Source of the DNA: an uncultured Brevundimonas sp.
Lineage (GTDB): Bacteria > Pseudomonadota > Alphaproteobacteria > Caulobacterales > Caulobacteraceae
Assembly (NCBI GenBank): GCA_946885435.1
Contig: CAMPGL010000041.1
Location: 1-13,611, forward strand
Length of the DNA stretch: 13,611 nt
Direction of reading: 5' to 3'
In this document: positions 1 to 6,874 of the stretch, piece after piece
Layout of the letters: each line of letters opens with the position of its first letter
How positions within the stretch are numbered: position 1 is the stretch's first letter
Program-made: the position numbers and the translations under genes
Notes under the pieces: model-generated
Seen by the model: only the letters and a program-made list of their open reading frames with translations
Database searches by the model: none
Told to the model about the DNA's origin: nothing

Positions 1-1
1 C

Positions 2-1348
2 GTGATCCAGGGCTTCGACGCCGTCACCGGCGAGCTGCGCTGGGCCTGGGACATGGCGCGACCCGACCGGACGGGTCGGCCGCCAGAGGGCGAAACCTAC
101 ACGCCCGGCACGCCCAACATGTGGACCACCGCCTCGGGCGACGAAGCGCTGGGCCTGGTCTATCTGCCGATGGGCAACTCGGCGGCGGACTACTGGTCGA
201 GCGACCGGTCCGCCGAGGAGAACGCCTACGCCACCGCGCTCGTGGCGCTCGACGTCACGACGGGTCGGCCGGCGTGGCGGTTCCAGACCGTCCACATGGA
301 CGTCTGGGACTACGACCTCGGTTCGACCGCCACCCTGATCGACTATCCGACTGCGGCCGGCTCGGTTCCGGCCCTGGTGCTGCCGAGCAAGCAGGGCGAC
401 ATCTACATCCTGGATCGTCGCACCGGCCAGCCGCTGACGCCGGTGGAGGAACGCCCGGTTCCCCAGGGCGGCGTCGAGCCGGAGATGCGGACCGAGACCC
501 AGCCCTTCTCCGCCTACCACACCCTGGCGCGGCCACGCCTGACCGAGCGGGACATGTGGGGGATCAGCGCGATCGACCAGATGATCTGCCGGATCGGTTT
601 CCGTCAGGCGGCCTATGACGGCATCTACACTCCTCCGACCTCGGACCAGCGCTGGATCCAGTACCCCGGCTACAACGGGGGCTCGGACTGGGGCGGCGTG
701 GCCGTCGATCCGGTTCGTGGCCTGATCATCGCCAACTACAACGACATGCCGAACTACAACCGGCTGGTGCCCCGCGAGGAGGCCAATGAGATGGGCTGGT
801 TCCCGCGCGGCGACCCGCGCCTGGCCGAACAGACGCCCGGGTCACGAGGCGGCGTCCCCGAAGGCGCCGAGGGCGCGGGCGATCCGCAGATGGGCGTGCC
901 CTACGCCATCGACGTCAACGCCGGCTGGCGGATGAGTTCGACGGGCATGCTCTGCAAGGAGCCGCCGTACGGCGGCATCCGGGCCATCGACCTGCGCACC
1001 GGCGAGACCGTCTGGGACCGGCCCTTCGGCCAGGCCCGGCGCAACGGGCCCTTCGGCATCCCCTCCATGCTGCCCATCGACATCGGCACACCCAACAACG
1101 GCGGCGCGGTGGTCACGGCCGGCGGCCTGGTCTTCATCGCCGCGGCCACGGACAACCTCATCCGGGCCATCGACATCGAGACGGGCGAGACCCTGTGGAG
1201 CGACGTGCTGCCGGCGGGTGGGCAGGCGACGCCGATCGTGTACGAGGATGGCGGACGCCAGTTTCTGGTGATCATGACGGGAGGACACCACTTCATGGAG
1301 ACGCCCCCCGGCGACGAAGTCATCGCCTACGCCCTTCCGCGCGGGTGA
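2..1348 (+). CDS. gcd: Membrane-bound PQQ-dependent dehydrogenase, glucose/quinate/shikimate family (3' part)
   Basis: The frame is open at the left edge, so the GTG at base 2 is an internal Val and not the start. The 448 residues seen are the C-terminal half of a protein usually near 800 residues; the N-terminal membrane segments and first propeller blades lie outside the window. These enzymes oxidise glucose or related sugars and polyols in the periplasm with PQQ and pass electrons to ubiquinone. Visible family marks (numbered from base 2) are the blade motif FDAVTGELRWAWD, the HMDVWDYDLGS motif (about 98-108) that carries the catalytic aspartate, Lys130 in LPSKQGDIYILDRR matching the PQQ-contacting lysine of E. 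coli Gcd, later blades such as AIDLRTGETVWD and AIDIETGETLWS, and the usual ending EVIAYALP. The exact substrate (glucose, quinate, other polyol) cannot be told from this part. The stop overlaps the next gene's GTG start (GTGA), so the two genes are probably one operon. Confidence 0.93.
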   Translation: MIQGFDAVTGELRWAWDMARPDRTGRPPEGETYTPGTPNMWTTASGDEALGLVYLPMGNSAADYWSSDRSAEENAYATALVALDVTTGRPAWRFQTVHMDVWDYDLGSTATLIDYPTAAGSVPALVLPSKQGDIYILDRRTGQPLTPVEERPVPQGGVEPEMRTETQPFSAYHTLARPRLTERDMWGISAIDQMICRIGFRQAAYDGIYTPPTSDQRWIQYPGYNGGSDWGGVAVDPVRGLIIANYNDMPNYNRLVPREEANEMGWFPRGDPRLAEQTPGSRGGVPEGAEGAGDPQMGVPYAIDVNAGWRMSSTGMLCKEPPYGGIRAIDLRTGETVWDRPFGQARRNGPFGIPSMLPIDIGTPNNGGAVVTAGGLVFIAAATDNLIRAIDIETGETLWSDVLPAGGQATPIVYEDGGRQFLVIMTGGHHFMETPPGDEVIAYALPRG

Positions 1349-3402
1349 GCTCGCTGTTGAGTCCTGGTCTTTTCGCCGCGGCGGCGCTCGCCGCCCAACC
1401 GGCGAGCCCGACCCCCGTCGAGGAGGTGGTCATCACCGTCGCGCGCCTGCCGCCGCTGGTGGCCGAGCGCGCCTATTCCACCGTGACGCTCGACGAGGCG
1501 GCGCTGGATGACGGGCGCCGGCTTGACGAAGCCCTGACGGACACCCCCGGCGTCTCCCTGTTTCGGCGCACCTCGAGCGCGGCGGCCAATCCCACCACCC
1601 AGGGCCTCTCGCTCCGCTCGATCGCGCCCTCGGGGGCGGGGCGGGCCCTTGTGACCCTGGACGGCGTGCCCCTGAACGATCCCTTCGGGGGCTGGGTGGT
1701 GTGGAGTCAGCTGCCGTCCGAGGCGGTCGACCGCGTCGACATCGTGCGCGGCGGCGGGGCGGGGGCCTATGGCGCCGGCGCCCTGACCGGCGCGGTGATC
1801 CTGCGCGAGCGAGACGCCGGAGCGGTGCTGGACGTGTCGGTTGCGGAGCGCGGGGGACGGCGCGCGGCCGGCTGGGGCCAGGTCGGTGCGGGCCCCTTGC
1901 GTCTGTCGGTCTCCGGTCTCGTCGAGCGTTTGGACGGCTACACTCCGGTTCGGGGACCTGAGGCCGGCGCGGCTGACCAGCCGCTGGATCTCCAGGCCCA
2001 TGGCGCCGCTGTCCGGCTCGATGGAGGGGTCGGAAGCCGCGGCGTCATCTCACTGCGGGTTTCCGGATGGGAGGAAGAGCGCGGATCGGGCCTGGCCGGC
2101 GGCGGCTCGCGCGCGGCCGGTCATCTGGTCTCCGTCACGGCCGCGGCGCCGCCGGGCGATGAGGCGCTGGGCTGGCGGCTGCAGGCCTGGACGCACGGCA
2201 GCGACCTGGCGAACCGGTTCGTGGCCGTGGCGGACGACCGCTCCTCCACCAGCCCGGCCAGCAGCCAGGACGAGACGCCCGCCCGGGGCTGGGGCCTGAA
2301 CGCCGCCCTGCGGCGACAACAGGTCTGGGCCGACGGCCGGCTGGAGTGGGAGCTCGGCGCCGACGCGCGCCACGCGCGCGGGGAGACGCGCGAACGGTCG
2401 CGCTATATCGGCGGCGCCTTCACGCGAAGCCGGGTCGCCGGCGGCGAGGCCCTGGTCGCCGGCGGCTACGTCGAGGCTTCCTGGACGACCGGGACCTGGC
2501 TGGTGGCCGGCGGCGCCAGGCTGGATCACTGGCGGAACAGCGAAGGCCGCCGCGTCGAGCGCGACCTGACGACCGGAGCGCCGACCCTCGAACACACGGC
2601 GCCCGACCGGCAGGGTCAGGTGGCCAGCGGACGGGCGGCCGTCCGCCGAGATCTCGGCGACTGGGCGTTGCGGGCGGCGGCCTACACAGCGTTTCGGCCC
2701 CCGACCTTGAACGAACTCCACCGGCCGTTTCGCGTCGGTAACGACATCACCGAGGCCAACGCCGAGCTCGAGCCTGAACGTCTGCGCGGCCTGGACGCGG
2801 GCGTCGAATGGCGGTCCGGCGCCGTCGCGCTCGACGCGACCGTCTTCTGGAACGAGATCGAGGACGCCATCGTCAATGTCACCCTCGCCGAGGGGCCCGG
2901 GACCTTTCCGGTGGCCGGGTTCGTGCCGGCCGGGGGCGTGCTGCGCCAGCGGATGAACGCGGGAACGATCCGCGCCCTGGGCCTGGAGGCCGAAGCCGTC
3001 TGGCGGCGAGGTCCCGTCGAGCTTCGCGGGGCCGTCGCCCTTACCGACGCCGAGGTCGACGGCGGCCGGGGCGCGCCTCAGCTGACCGGACTGCGGCCGG
3101 CCCAGGCGCCCGAGATCAGCGGCCTGATCTCCGCGGCCTGGACCGTCTCCGAGCGCCTCAGGGTCGAGGGCCGCCTCCGCTGGGAGGGGGAGCGTTTCGA
3201 AGACGACCTGAACAGCCGCGTCCTCGAGCGGGCTGCGACCGTTGACCTCCGCGGCGAGTGGCGGCTGAGCGATCGCGCGCTGGCATGGATCGCCGCGGAG
3301 AACCTCCTGGACGCCGACGTCGAGGTTTCGGAGACCGCCGACGGCGTCGCCGGCCTCGGCCCCCCGCGCTCCCTCCGCGTCGGGCTTCGCCTCAGCCTCT
3401 GA
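1345..3402 (+). CDS. TonB-dependent outer-membrane receptor coupled to the PQQ dehydrogenase
   Basis: The start chosen is GTG at 1345, overlapping the dehydrogenase stop by 4 bases; no ATG, GTG or TTG lies just upstream in this frame, and the sequence after it looks like a signal peptide. The product is 685 residues. Residues 1-17 are a short hydrophobic export signal (SPGLFAAAALAA) with no basic residue in its n-region, which is unusual. VEEVVITVAR at about 25-34 is the TonB box. The plug follows (about 40-155), with RSIAPSGAGRALVTLDGVP, LNDPFGGW and VDRVDIVRGGGAGAYG. The rest is a beta-barrel with the late TonB-receptor motif AFRPPTLNELHRPFR and alternating strands to the end. The last residue is Leu, where Phe is usual. 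Such receptors import scarce ligands using TonB-ExbBD energy. Coupling to a PQQ enzyme suggests PQQ or substrate uptake (E. coli YncD/PqqU is a known PQQ receptor), but that ligand is inference. Confidence 0.9.
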   Translation: MSSLLSPGLFAAAALAAQPASPTPVEEVVITVARLPPLVAERAYSTVTLDEAALDDGRRLDEALTDTPGVSLFRRTSSAAANPTTQGLSLRSIAPSGAGRALVTLDGVPLNDPFGGWVVWSQLPSEAVDRVDIVRGGGAGAYGAGALTGAVILRERDAGAVLDVSVAERGGRRAAGWGQVGAGPLRLSVSGLVERLDGYTPVRGPEAGAADQPLDLQAHGAAVRLDGGVGSRGVISLRVSGWEEERGSGLAGGGSRAAGHLVSVTAAAPPGDEALGWRLQAWTHGSDLANRFVAVADDRSSTSPASSQDETPARGWGLNAALRRQQVWADGRLEWELGADARHARGETRERSRYIGGAFTRSRVAGGEALVAGGYVEASWTTGTWLVAGGARLDHWRNSEGRRVERDLTTGAPTLEHTAPDRQGQVASGRAAVRRDLGDWALRAAAYTAFRPPTLNELHRPFRVGNDITEANAELEPERLRGLDAGVEWRSGAVALDATVFWNEIEDAIVNVTLAEGPGTFPVAGFVPAGGVLRQRMNAGTIRALGLEAEAVWRRGPVELRGAVALTDAEVDGGRGAPQLTGLRPAQAPEISGLISAAWTVSERLRVEGRLRWEGERFEDDLNSRVLERAATVDLRGEWRLSDRALAWIAAENLLDADVEVSETADGVAGLGPPRSLRVGLRLSL

Positions 3403-3422
3403 CCGGCTCGCCGTTCAGCCGG
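3403..3422. terminator. GC hairpin between convergent genes
   Basis: CCGGCT (3403-3408) and AGCCGG (3417-3422) pair across an 8-base loop in the 12-bp gap between the receptor stop and the exchanger stop. It could end transcripts from both sides. There is no T tract on either side, so termination activity is only a guess. Confidence 0.35.
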
Positions 3423-4485
3423 CGCCCTGCAGCAGATAGAGACCCGCCAACCCCAGCCCGTAGATCACTATCACCGCGGCGCTGTCCCAGCCCATGCGCA
3501 GGACCGTGCGATCCCGGCGCTCCACCATCCCCATCACATAGACCGCGCACAACACGATCCCCAGCATGGCGACGGCCACCGAAAAGCTTCCGACCTGACC
3601 CAGCGCCGGGCCGCCCCCGTCCAGTCCGTCGACCAGGGCGATGAGCGCCACGTCGAACAGGTTGCCGCCGAAGACGTCGCCTATGGCCATCTGGTGCCGT
3701 TTCAGCCTCAGGGCGCCGATGGCGCTGGACAGCTCGGGCAGCGACGTCGCCCCGGCCAGGAACACCGCGCCGAAGAAGCCCGCCCCCAGGCCCGCCTGCT
3801 CGGCGATCGCCTCTCCCGTGCGTGTCAGCAAATAGCCCGCCGCCAGGATCGCCGCCGCCGTCAGGCCCAGGAGCGCAAACAGGCGCACGAGCGAGTCCCG
3901 GCGGGCGTCGGCGGCCTCCTCCGGAGCAGGCTCCCATCCGACCGGCCGCCACGCCGGCGATCGGTCCAGGCCTCTGGCCACCCAGACGCAGGCCGCATAC
4001 GCGGCCACCACGCAAAGCGCTCCGAGCCCAAAGCCGGTCCCGAACAGCTCGGGATCGCCGATCGCCACGAAGCCGCCCGCGATCGCCAGCAGCAGCACGT
4101 TCATTGCGGCGTAGGCGAGCACGTCCGGTCGCGGAATGCGGGAGGTCAGGGCCTCGCGCCCGGTCACCGCATCGGCGACCGCCAGCACCACCAGCTGAAA
4201 GGCCACGCCGCCCAGCAGGTTGTTCACTGCCAGAGTCGGCCCGGAGAACAGGGCCGCAGTTGTCGAGGTGGCGATCTCCGGCAGGGACGTCACCCCGCCC
4301 AGGACGACCAGACCCACCACCGCCCCGCCGAGGCCGGTCGCGGTCGCCAGACGGTCCGCGTACCGGGCCAGCCGGGTTCCCGCATGCCAGACCGTCGCCG
4401 CGGCCAGCGCGAACAGGACCAAGGAAGGACCGAGGCCACCCTCGCCGTTCAGCCACCCGAGAAGTTCGTCCAGCGCGCCGTCCAC
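3415..4485 (-). CDS. CaCA-family Na+/Ca2+ exchanger-like inner-membrane protein
   Basis: The protein has about ten hydrophobic segments and both alpha-repeats of the cation/calcium exchanger superfamily. Numbering from the GTG at 4485, repeat 1 is GGVTSLPE (63-70) with NNLLGG (88-93), and repeat 2 is AGATSLPE (244-251) with GGNLFD (273-278). The paired (G)-T-S-L-P-E cores carry the ion-binding glutamates, and a soluble loop (about 171-198) separates the halves. The family exchanges Ca2+ (or a similar cation) for Na+ or H+ across the inner membrane. I prefer the GTG start at 4485 (356 residues), just ahead of the first hydrophobic segment. Longer forms from ATG 4578 or 4602 would add a charged, proline-rich lead and overlap the divergent gene's start. 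It converges on the receptor gene, so it is not part of the PQQ operon. Confidence 0.85.
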   Translation of the reverse strand: MDGALDELLGWLNGEGGLGPSLVLFALAAATVWHAGTRLARYADRLATATGLGGAVVGLVVLGGVTSLPEIATSTTAALFSGPTLAVNNLLGGVAFQLVVLAVADAVTGREALTSRIPRPDVLAYAAMNVLLLAIAGGFVAIGDPELFGTGFGLGALCVVAAYAACVWVARGLDRSPAWRPVGWEPAPEEAADARRDSLVRLFALLGLTAAAILAAGYLLTRTGEAIAEQAGLGAGFFGAVFLAGATSLPELSSAIGALRLKRHQMAIGDVFGGNLFDVALIALVDGLDGGGPALGQVGSFSVAVAMLGIVLCAVYVMGMVERRDRTVLRMGWDSAAVIVIYGLGLAGLYLLQGAG

Positions 4486-4576
4486 CCCCGGAAAGCCTGC
4501 CGGCTCTGCGAATGTTCCGACGGTCCTGGGGCCGCGCAGGTGGAAACCTTCGGCAGGTGAAGCGGGTTGGGGAGCC

Positions 4577-5797
4577 ATGCCGGCTTGGCTGTATCTGCTC
4601 ACCCAGTTGAACCGCCGCCTCTGGCTGAGCGCGGCGGCCTACAGCCTGCTCGGCCTGCTGGCCGCCCTGCTCGCGGCCGCCTTCGACCAGTATGTGCCGA
4701 GCGACTTCCCGCTGAAGGTGGGGTCGGATTCCGTCGATGACATCCTGTCGATCCTGGCCAGCAGCATGCTTGCCGTGGCCACCTTTTCGCTGACCACGTT
4801 GGTCACGGCCTATACGGCGGTCGGGGCCTCGGCGGCGCCGCGCGCATCAGAATTGCTTGTATCGGATCGCGCTATCCGCAGCGCACTGGGCACCTTTGTA
4901 GGCGCCTTCATATACGCCGTCGTCGGCATCGTGGCCCTGCACACCGGCTACTACGGCGCCCAGGGCCGGGTGATCCTTTTCTTCGTGACCCTGCTCGTGC
5001 TGGTGCTCGTGATTCTCGCCATGCTGCGCTGGATCGGAGAACTCTCCGGCCTGGGACAAACCGGTGACGCCATTGATCGCGTCGCCCAAGCCGCCGAACG
5101 AGCTTTGGGCACGGACATCGCCGGGCGCGCCTGGCGTACGGAAGCGCCCCCACCGTCGGACGCCCGGCCCGTCGTCGCGACGAAGACCGGTTTCATCCAG
5201 AACGTTGACCTGAGTGCGCTGGACGAGCTGACCGGCGAGGGCCGCGAGATCTGGCTCACCGCCGGAGCCGGTGACTTCGTCCATCCGGGGCGCCGCATCG
5301 CGCTCGTGCGCGGCGAGGTCCCCGACGAGGCCCTTTGCGAAGCGATCACTGTGGGCAATAGACGGACCTTCGATCAGGACCCCCGCTATGGACTCGAGGT
5401 GCTGGGCGAGATCGCCGCACGCGCCCTGTCTCCCGGCGTCAACGATCCCGGCACCGCCAAGGCGGCCCTGTCCGCCGCCGTCGTCCGTCTCGACGGGTGG
5501 GCGAGACGGGGGTCCGACCAGGGGGCCGCGGCCGCGGGCGCCCAGCCGGCGCCCCTGTCGGGTGAGGAGTTGTTGTCCGGGCTGATCGATCCCCTGGCCC
5601 GTCACGGGGCTGCGGCCTACCCGCTTCAGCTGGACGCTCAGGCGCTGCTGGCGGCTCTGCGTCACAGTCCCGACAGGCGGCTAGCTCGCGCCGCCGACCA
5701 GGCCGCGGCTCGCTTGGCGGCGGCCGCCCGCGAGGCCCTGGAGTCCCCTAGGGAGAAAGGCCAGGTCACGGCCGCCGAGGCCGCGGGCGCGGCCTGA
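4577..5797 (+). CDS. DUF2254 family membrane protein
   Basis: The product is 406 residues from ATG 4577, which has a purine-rich GGGTTGGGGA upstream as ribosome site. The frame stays open further upstream, but that part is antisense to the exchanger gene and has no protein-like character. Four membrane segments lie at about 16-37, 52-80, 105-125 and 130-150, followed by a soluble part with the family's conserved blocks FIQNVDLSALDEL, GDFVHPGRRIALVRG, VGNRRTFDQDPRYGLEVL and EIAARALSPGVNDPGTA. The last block and the Ala-rich C-terminus complete the usual length. The biochemical role of DUF2254 proteins is not established; they are predicted inner-membrane proteins. The start is divergent from the exchanger, so the roughly 90 bases between 4486 and 4576 probably hold both promoters if the exchanger begins at 4485. 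Confidence 0.85.
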   Translation: MPAWLYLLTQLNRRLWLSAAAYSLLGLLAALLAAAFDQYVPSDFPLKVGSDSVDDILSILASSMLAVATFSLTTLVTAYTAVGASAAPRASELLVSDRAIRSALGTFVGAFIYAVVGIVALHTGYYGAQGRVILFFVTLLVLVLVILAMLRWIGELSGLGQTGDAIDRVAQAAERALGTDIAGRAWRTEAPPPSDARPVVATKTGFIQNVDLSALDELTGEGREIWLTAGAGDFVHPGRRIALVRGEVPDEALCEAITVGNRRTFDQDPRYGLEVLGEIAARALSPGVNDPGTAKAALSAAVVRLDGWARRGSDQGAAAAGAQPAPLSGEELLSGLIDPLARHGAAAYPLQLDAQALLAALRHSPDRRLARAADQAAARLAAAAREALESPREKGQVTAAEAAGAA

Positions 5798-6104
5798 GCG
5801 GCCCTTCGTCGCGGTCGTCCGCGGTCCTCGGTCGCCTTTCCGGTCCCGTGGCGATGCCGTCAGCGGCTAATCGTCAGCTTGGACTTCGCAGACGGCGAAT
5901 TATGCGCAAGCGGGGAGGGCGACGAACAGGGACGGCGCAGAGAGGGCCGGCCACACGTCGCCCCTTTCGAGGCGAATCCGGGCGGCCAAGCTGGCGAAAG
6001 GGGAGACTGTGCGCCAACAGCTGGGCGTTTGCCGCCCGATGCAGTCGCCTGGCTCTCCATAGACTCCATTCGCAGACTGGCTGGCGGTGCCGTCAGTCTA
6101 ACGC
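5798..6104. other. Intergenic stretch without a convincing gene
   Basis: Several overlapping frames of 90-145 codons cross this stretch on both strands, but none shows a family motif, a good ribosome site or coherent composition. Visible structure is limited to a GGTC-rich stretch near 5811-5835 with a small GCGG/CCGC hairpin, and an inverted repeat AGACTG (6074-6079) / CAGTCT (6094-6099). Base composition becomes less GC-rich from about 5870, which I read as the likely left end of the acquired region. Confidence 0.5.
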
Positions 6105-6105
6105 G

Positions 6106-6125
6106 AAAAAATCTCCACCGGAGAT
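6106..6125 (-). terminator. Intrinsic terminator, minus strand
   Basis: Read on the minus strand, ATCTCC, a GGT loop and GGAGAT form a 6-bp hairpin followed directly by a run of T (the A run at 6106-6111 on the plus strand). It lies downstream of the minus-strand HTH gene and the IS3 relic, so it could end that transcript. It is the only hairpin with a T tract that I found in the window. Confidence 0.5.
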
Positions 6126-6168
6126 ACGCGAGCAAAGTGCTAGTCGTGGGGATCGGTGCCTGGGAGCC

Positions 6169-6330
6169 GGAGCATCTTCAGAGCTTGCCTCGCCACCTTA
6201 TCGGTTTTTCAGAGCCAGGTTTTTCCAACATGGCGCCCGCGAGTAAGCGCTTCAGCCGCGCATTTTGCTCCTCGAGGATCCTCATGCGTATGCGGACCTC
6301 GATCTCCTGCTCCTGAGAAATGCTCAATGT
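6169..6330 (-). pseudogene. IS3-type transposase OrfA relic
   Basis: On the minus strand, a frame of about 50 residues from near 6330 to the TGA at about 6169 contains RMRILEEQNARLKRLL followed by AGAMLEK. This matches the leucine-zipper part of IS3-group OrfA proteins, whose usual form is LEEENARLKRLLAEAMLDN. The N-terminal helix-turn-helix and the rest of OrfA are absent, the sequence after AMLEK is unrelated, and I see no OrfB or terminal inverted repeats. It is at most a short decayed piece. A chance coiled-coil-like frame is the alternative. Confidence 0.4.
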
Positions 6331-6421
6331 TGCGCTCGCTCTCGAGCGTCCAACTATCGACTACCCGTGGCGCAGCGGAGAGCAATGATCGGTGAGGCGT
6401 GCATCCTCTTGATCGCACCAG

Positions 6422-6736
6422 CTAGACTATTTGGTCGGGAAAAGCTTCGTCGATAGCGGCGAGCACGGCGCGCATATGCGGCCGGAGACGGAGAACACCT
6501 AATGAACATAAGGCGTGTCGGCGGCAGGATAGCGCCAGCACGGTCTCGAAAACTGCGTCTGAGTGGTGGATCAGCGAAACAAGATTTTCGCCGCTTGGGC
6601 CATTTCGGCCCTCAAACCAGTTCCGCACGGCTCTTTCATTTGCATTTGTGATCCGGCCGACTTCCTTGCGCGCTGAGGGCGACAAACCCCATTCCGCCTT
6701 CATGGCCGTCGCGATGCTATCGGCGAAGTGTCCCAT
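6422..6736 (-). CDS. Small helix-turn-helix-like protein divergent from the recombinase
   Basis: The protein is 104 residues from ATG 6736, chosen because a strong ribosome site (AGGGAGGGAG) sits directly upstream; a longer frame from 6961 would run into the recombinase gene. Residues about 6-66 look like a compact DNA-binding fold, with SARKEVGRITNANERAVRNW as the likely helix-turn-helix followed by GRNGPSGENLVSLIHHSDAV. I recall similar small proteins (NERTVKNWF-type, GPSGEHL-type) beside recombinase genes in alphaproteobacterial islands, but I cannot name the family. The Arg-rich tail contains two Cys. Its divergent position, with a dyad in the shared 138-bp gap, fits a repressor of, or accessory factor for, the recombinase operon. 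Function is inferred. Confidence 0.65.
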   Translation of the reverse strand: MGHFADSIATAMKAEWGLSPSARKEVGRITNANERAVRNWFEGRNGPSGENLVSLIHHSDAVFETVLALSCRRHALCSLGVLRLRPHMRAVLAAIDEAFPDQIV

Positions 6737-6874
6737 GATACTCCCTCCCTTGTAGGAACGTTTTTCACAAGCTGGCCTGAAAAGTTCAGTCCACCTTATG
6801 AAACGACTTTCCCGAGCTGGGGGGTCTAGGCTCACGCGTCGCGGCCAGTCCAAGGCTGCGGGCGGCGTGGGCAG
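6737..6874. promoter_or_regulatory. Divergent control region of the HTH gene and recombinase operon
   Basis: The 138 bases between the two divergent starts contain a 13-bp dyad, CTGAA-AAG-TTCAG (6777-6789), and the palindrome AACGTT (6757-6762). The middle is clearly richer in A and T than the surrounding coding DNA. The ribosome site of the minus-strand gene is at about 6740-6750. No promoter hexamers stand out with correct spacing on either strand. The dyad is a plausible operator for the small HTH protein or a binding site for the recombinase or ParB proteins. Confidence 0.4.

Noticed and set aside
4220..4576. Upstream extension of the DUF2254 frame
   Set aside because: It is antisense to the exchanger and rich in Arg and Pro. 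The membrane protein starts naturally at ATG 4577 with a ribosome site.
3641..4610. Long plus-strand frames across the exchanger gene
   Set aside because: They are high-GC shadow frames full of Arg, Pro and Gln. The minus strand has the two clear exchanger alpha-repeats.
5980..6010. Resemblance of AGCTGGCGAAAGGGG to the lacZ alpha region of cloning vectors
   Set aside because: Only about 15 bases match and the flanks differ from lacZ on both sides; no other vector sequence is present. Chance similarity is the simpler reading.
5879..6316. 145-codon plus-strand frame after the DUF2254 gene
   Set aside because: It has no ribosome site or family motif, and its 3' half is antisense to the IS3-type relic and crosses the minus-strand terminator.
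6360..6400. tRNA-like GTGGCGCAGCGG stretch
   Set aside because: It cannot be folded into acceptor, anticodon and T arms, and no GTTCRANNC box or CCA end is present.
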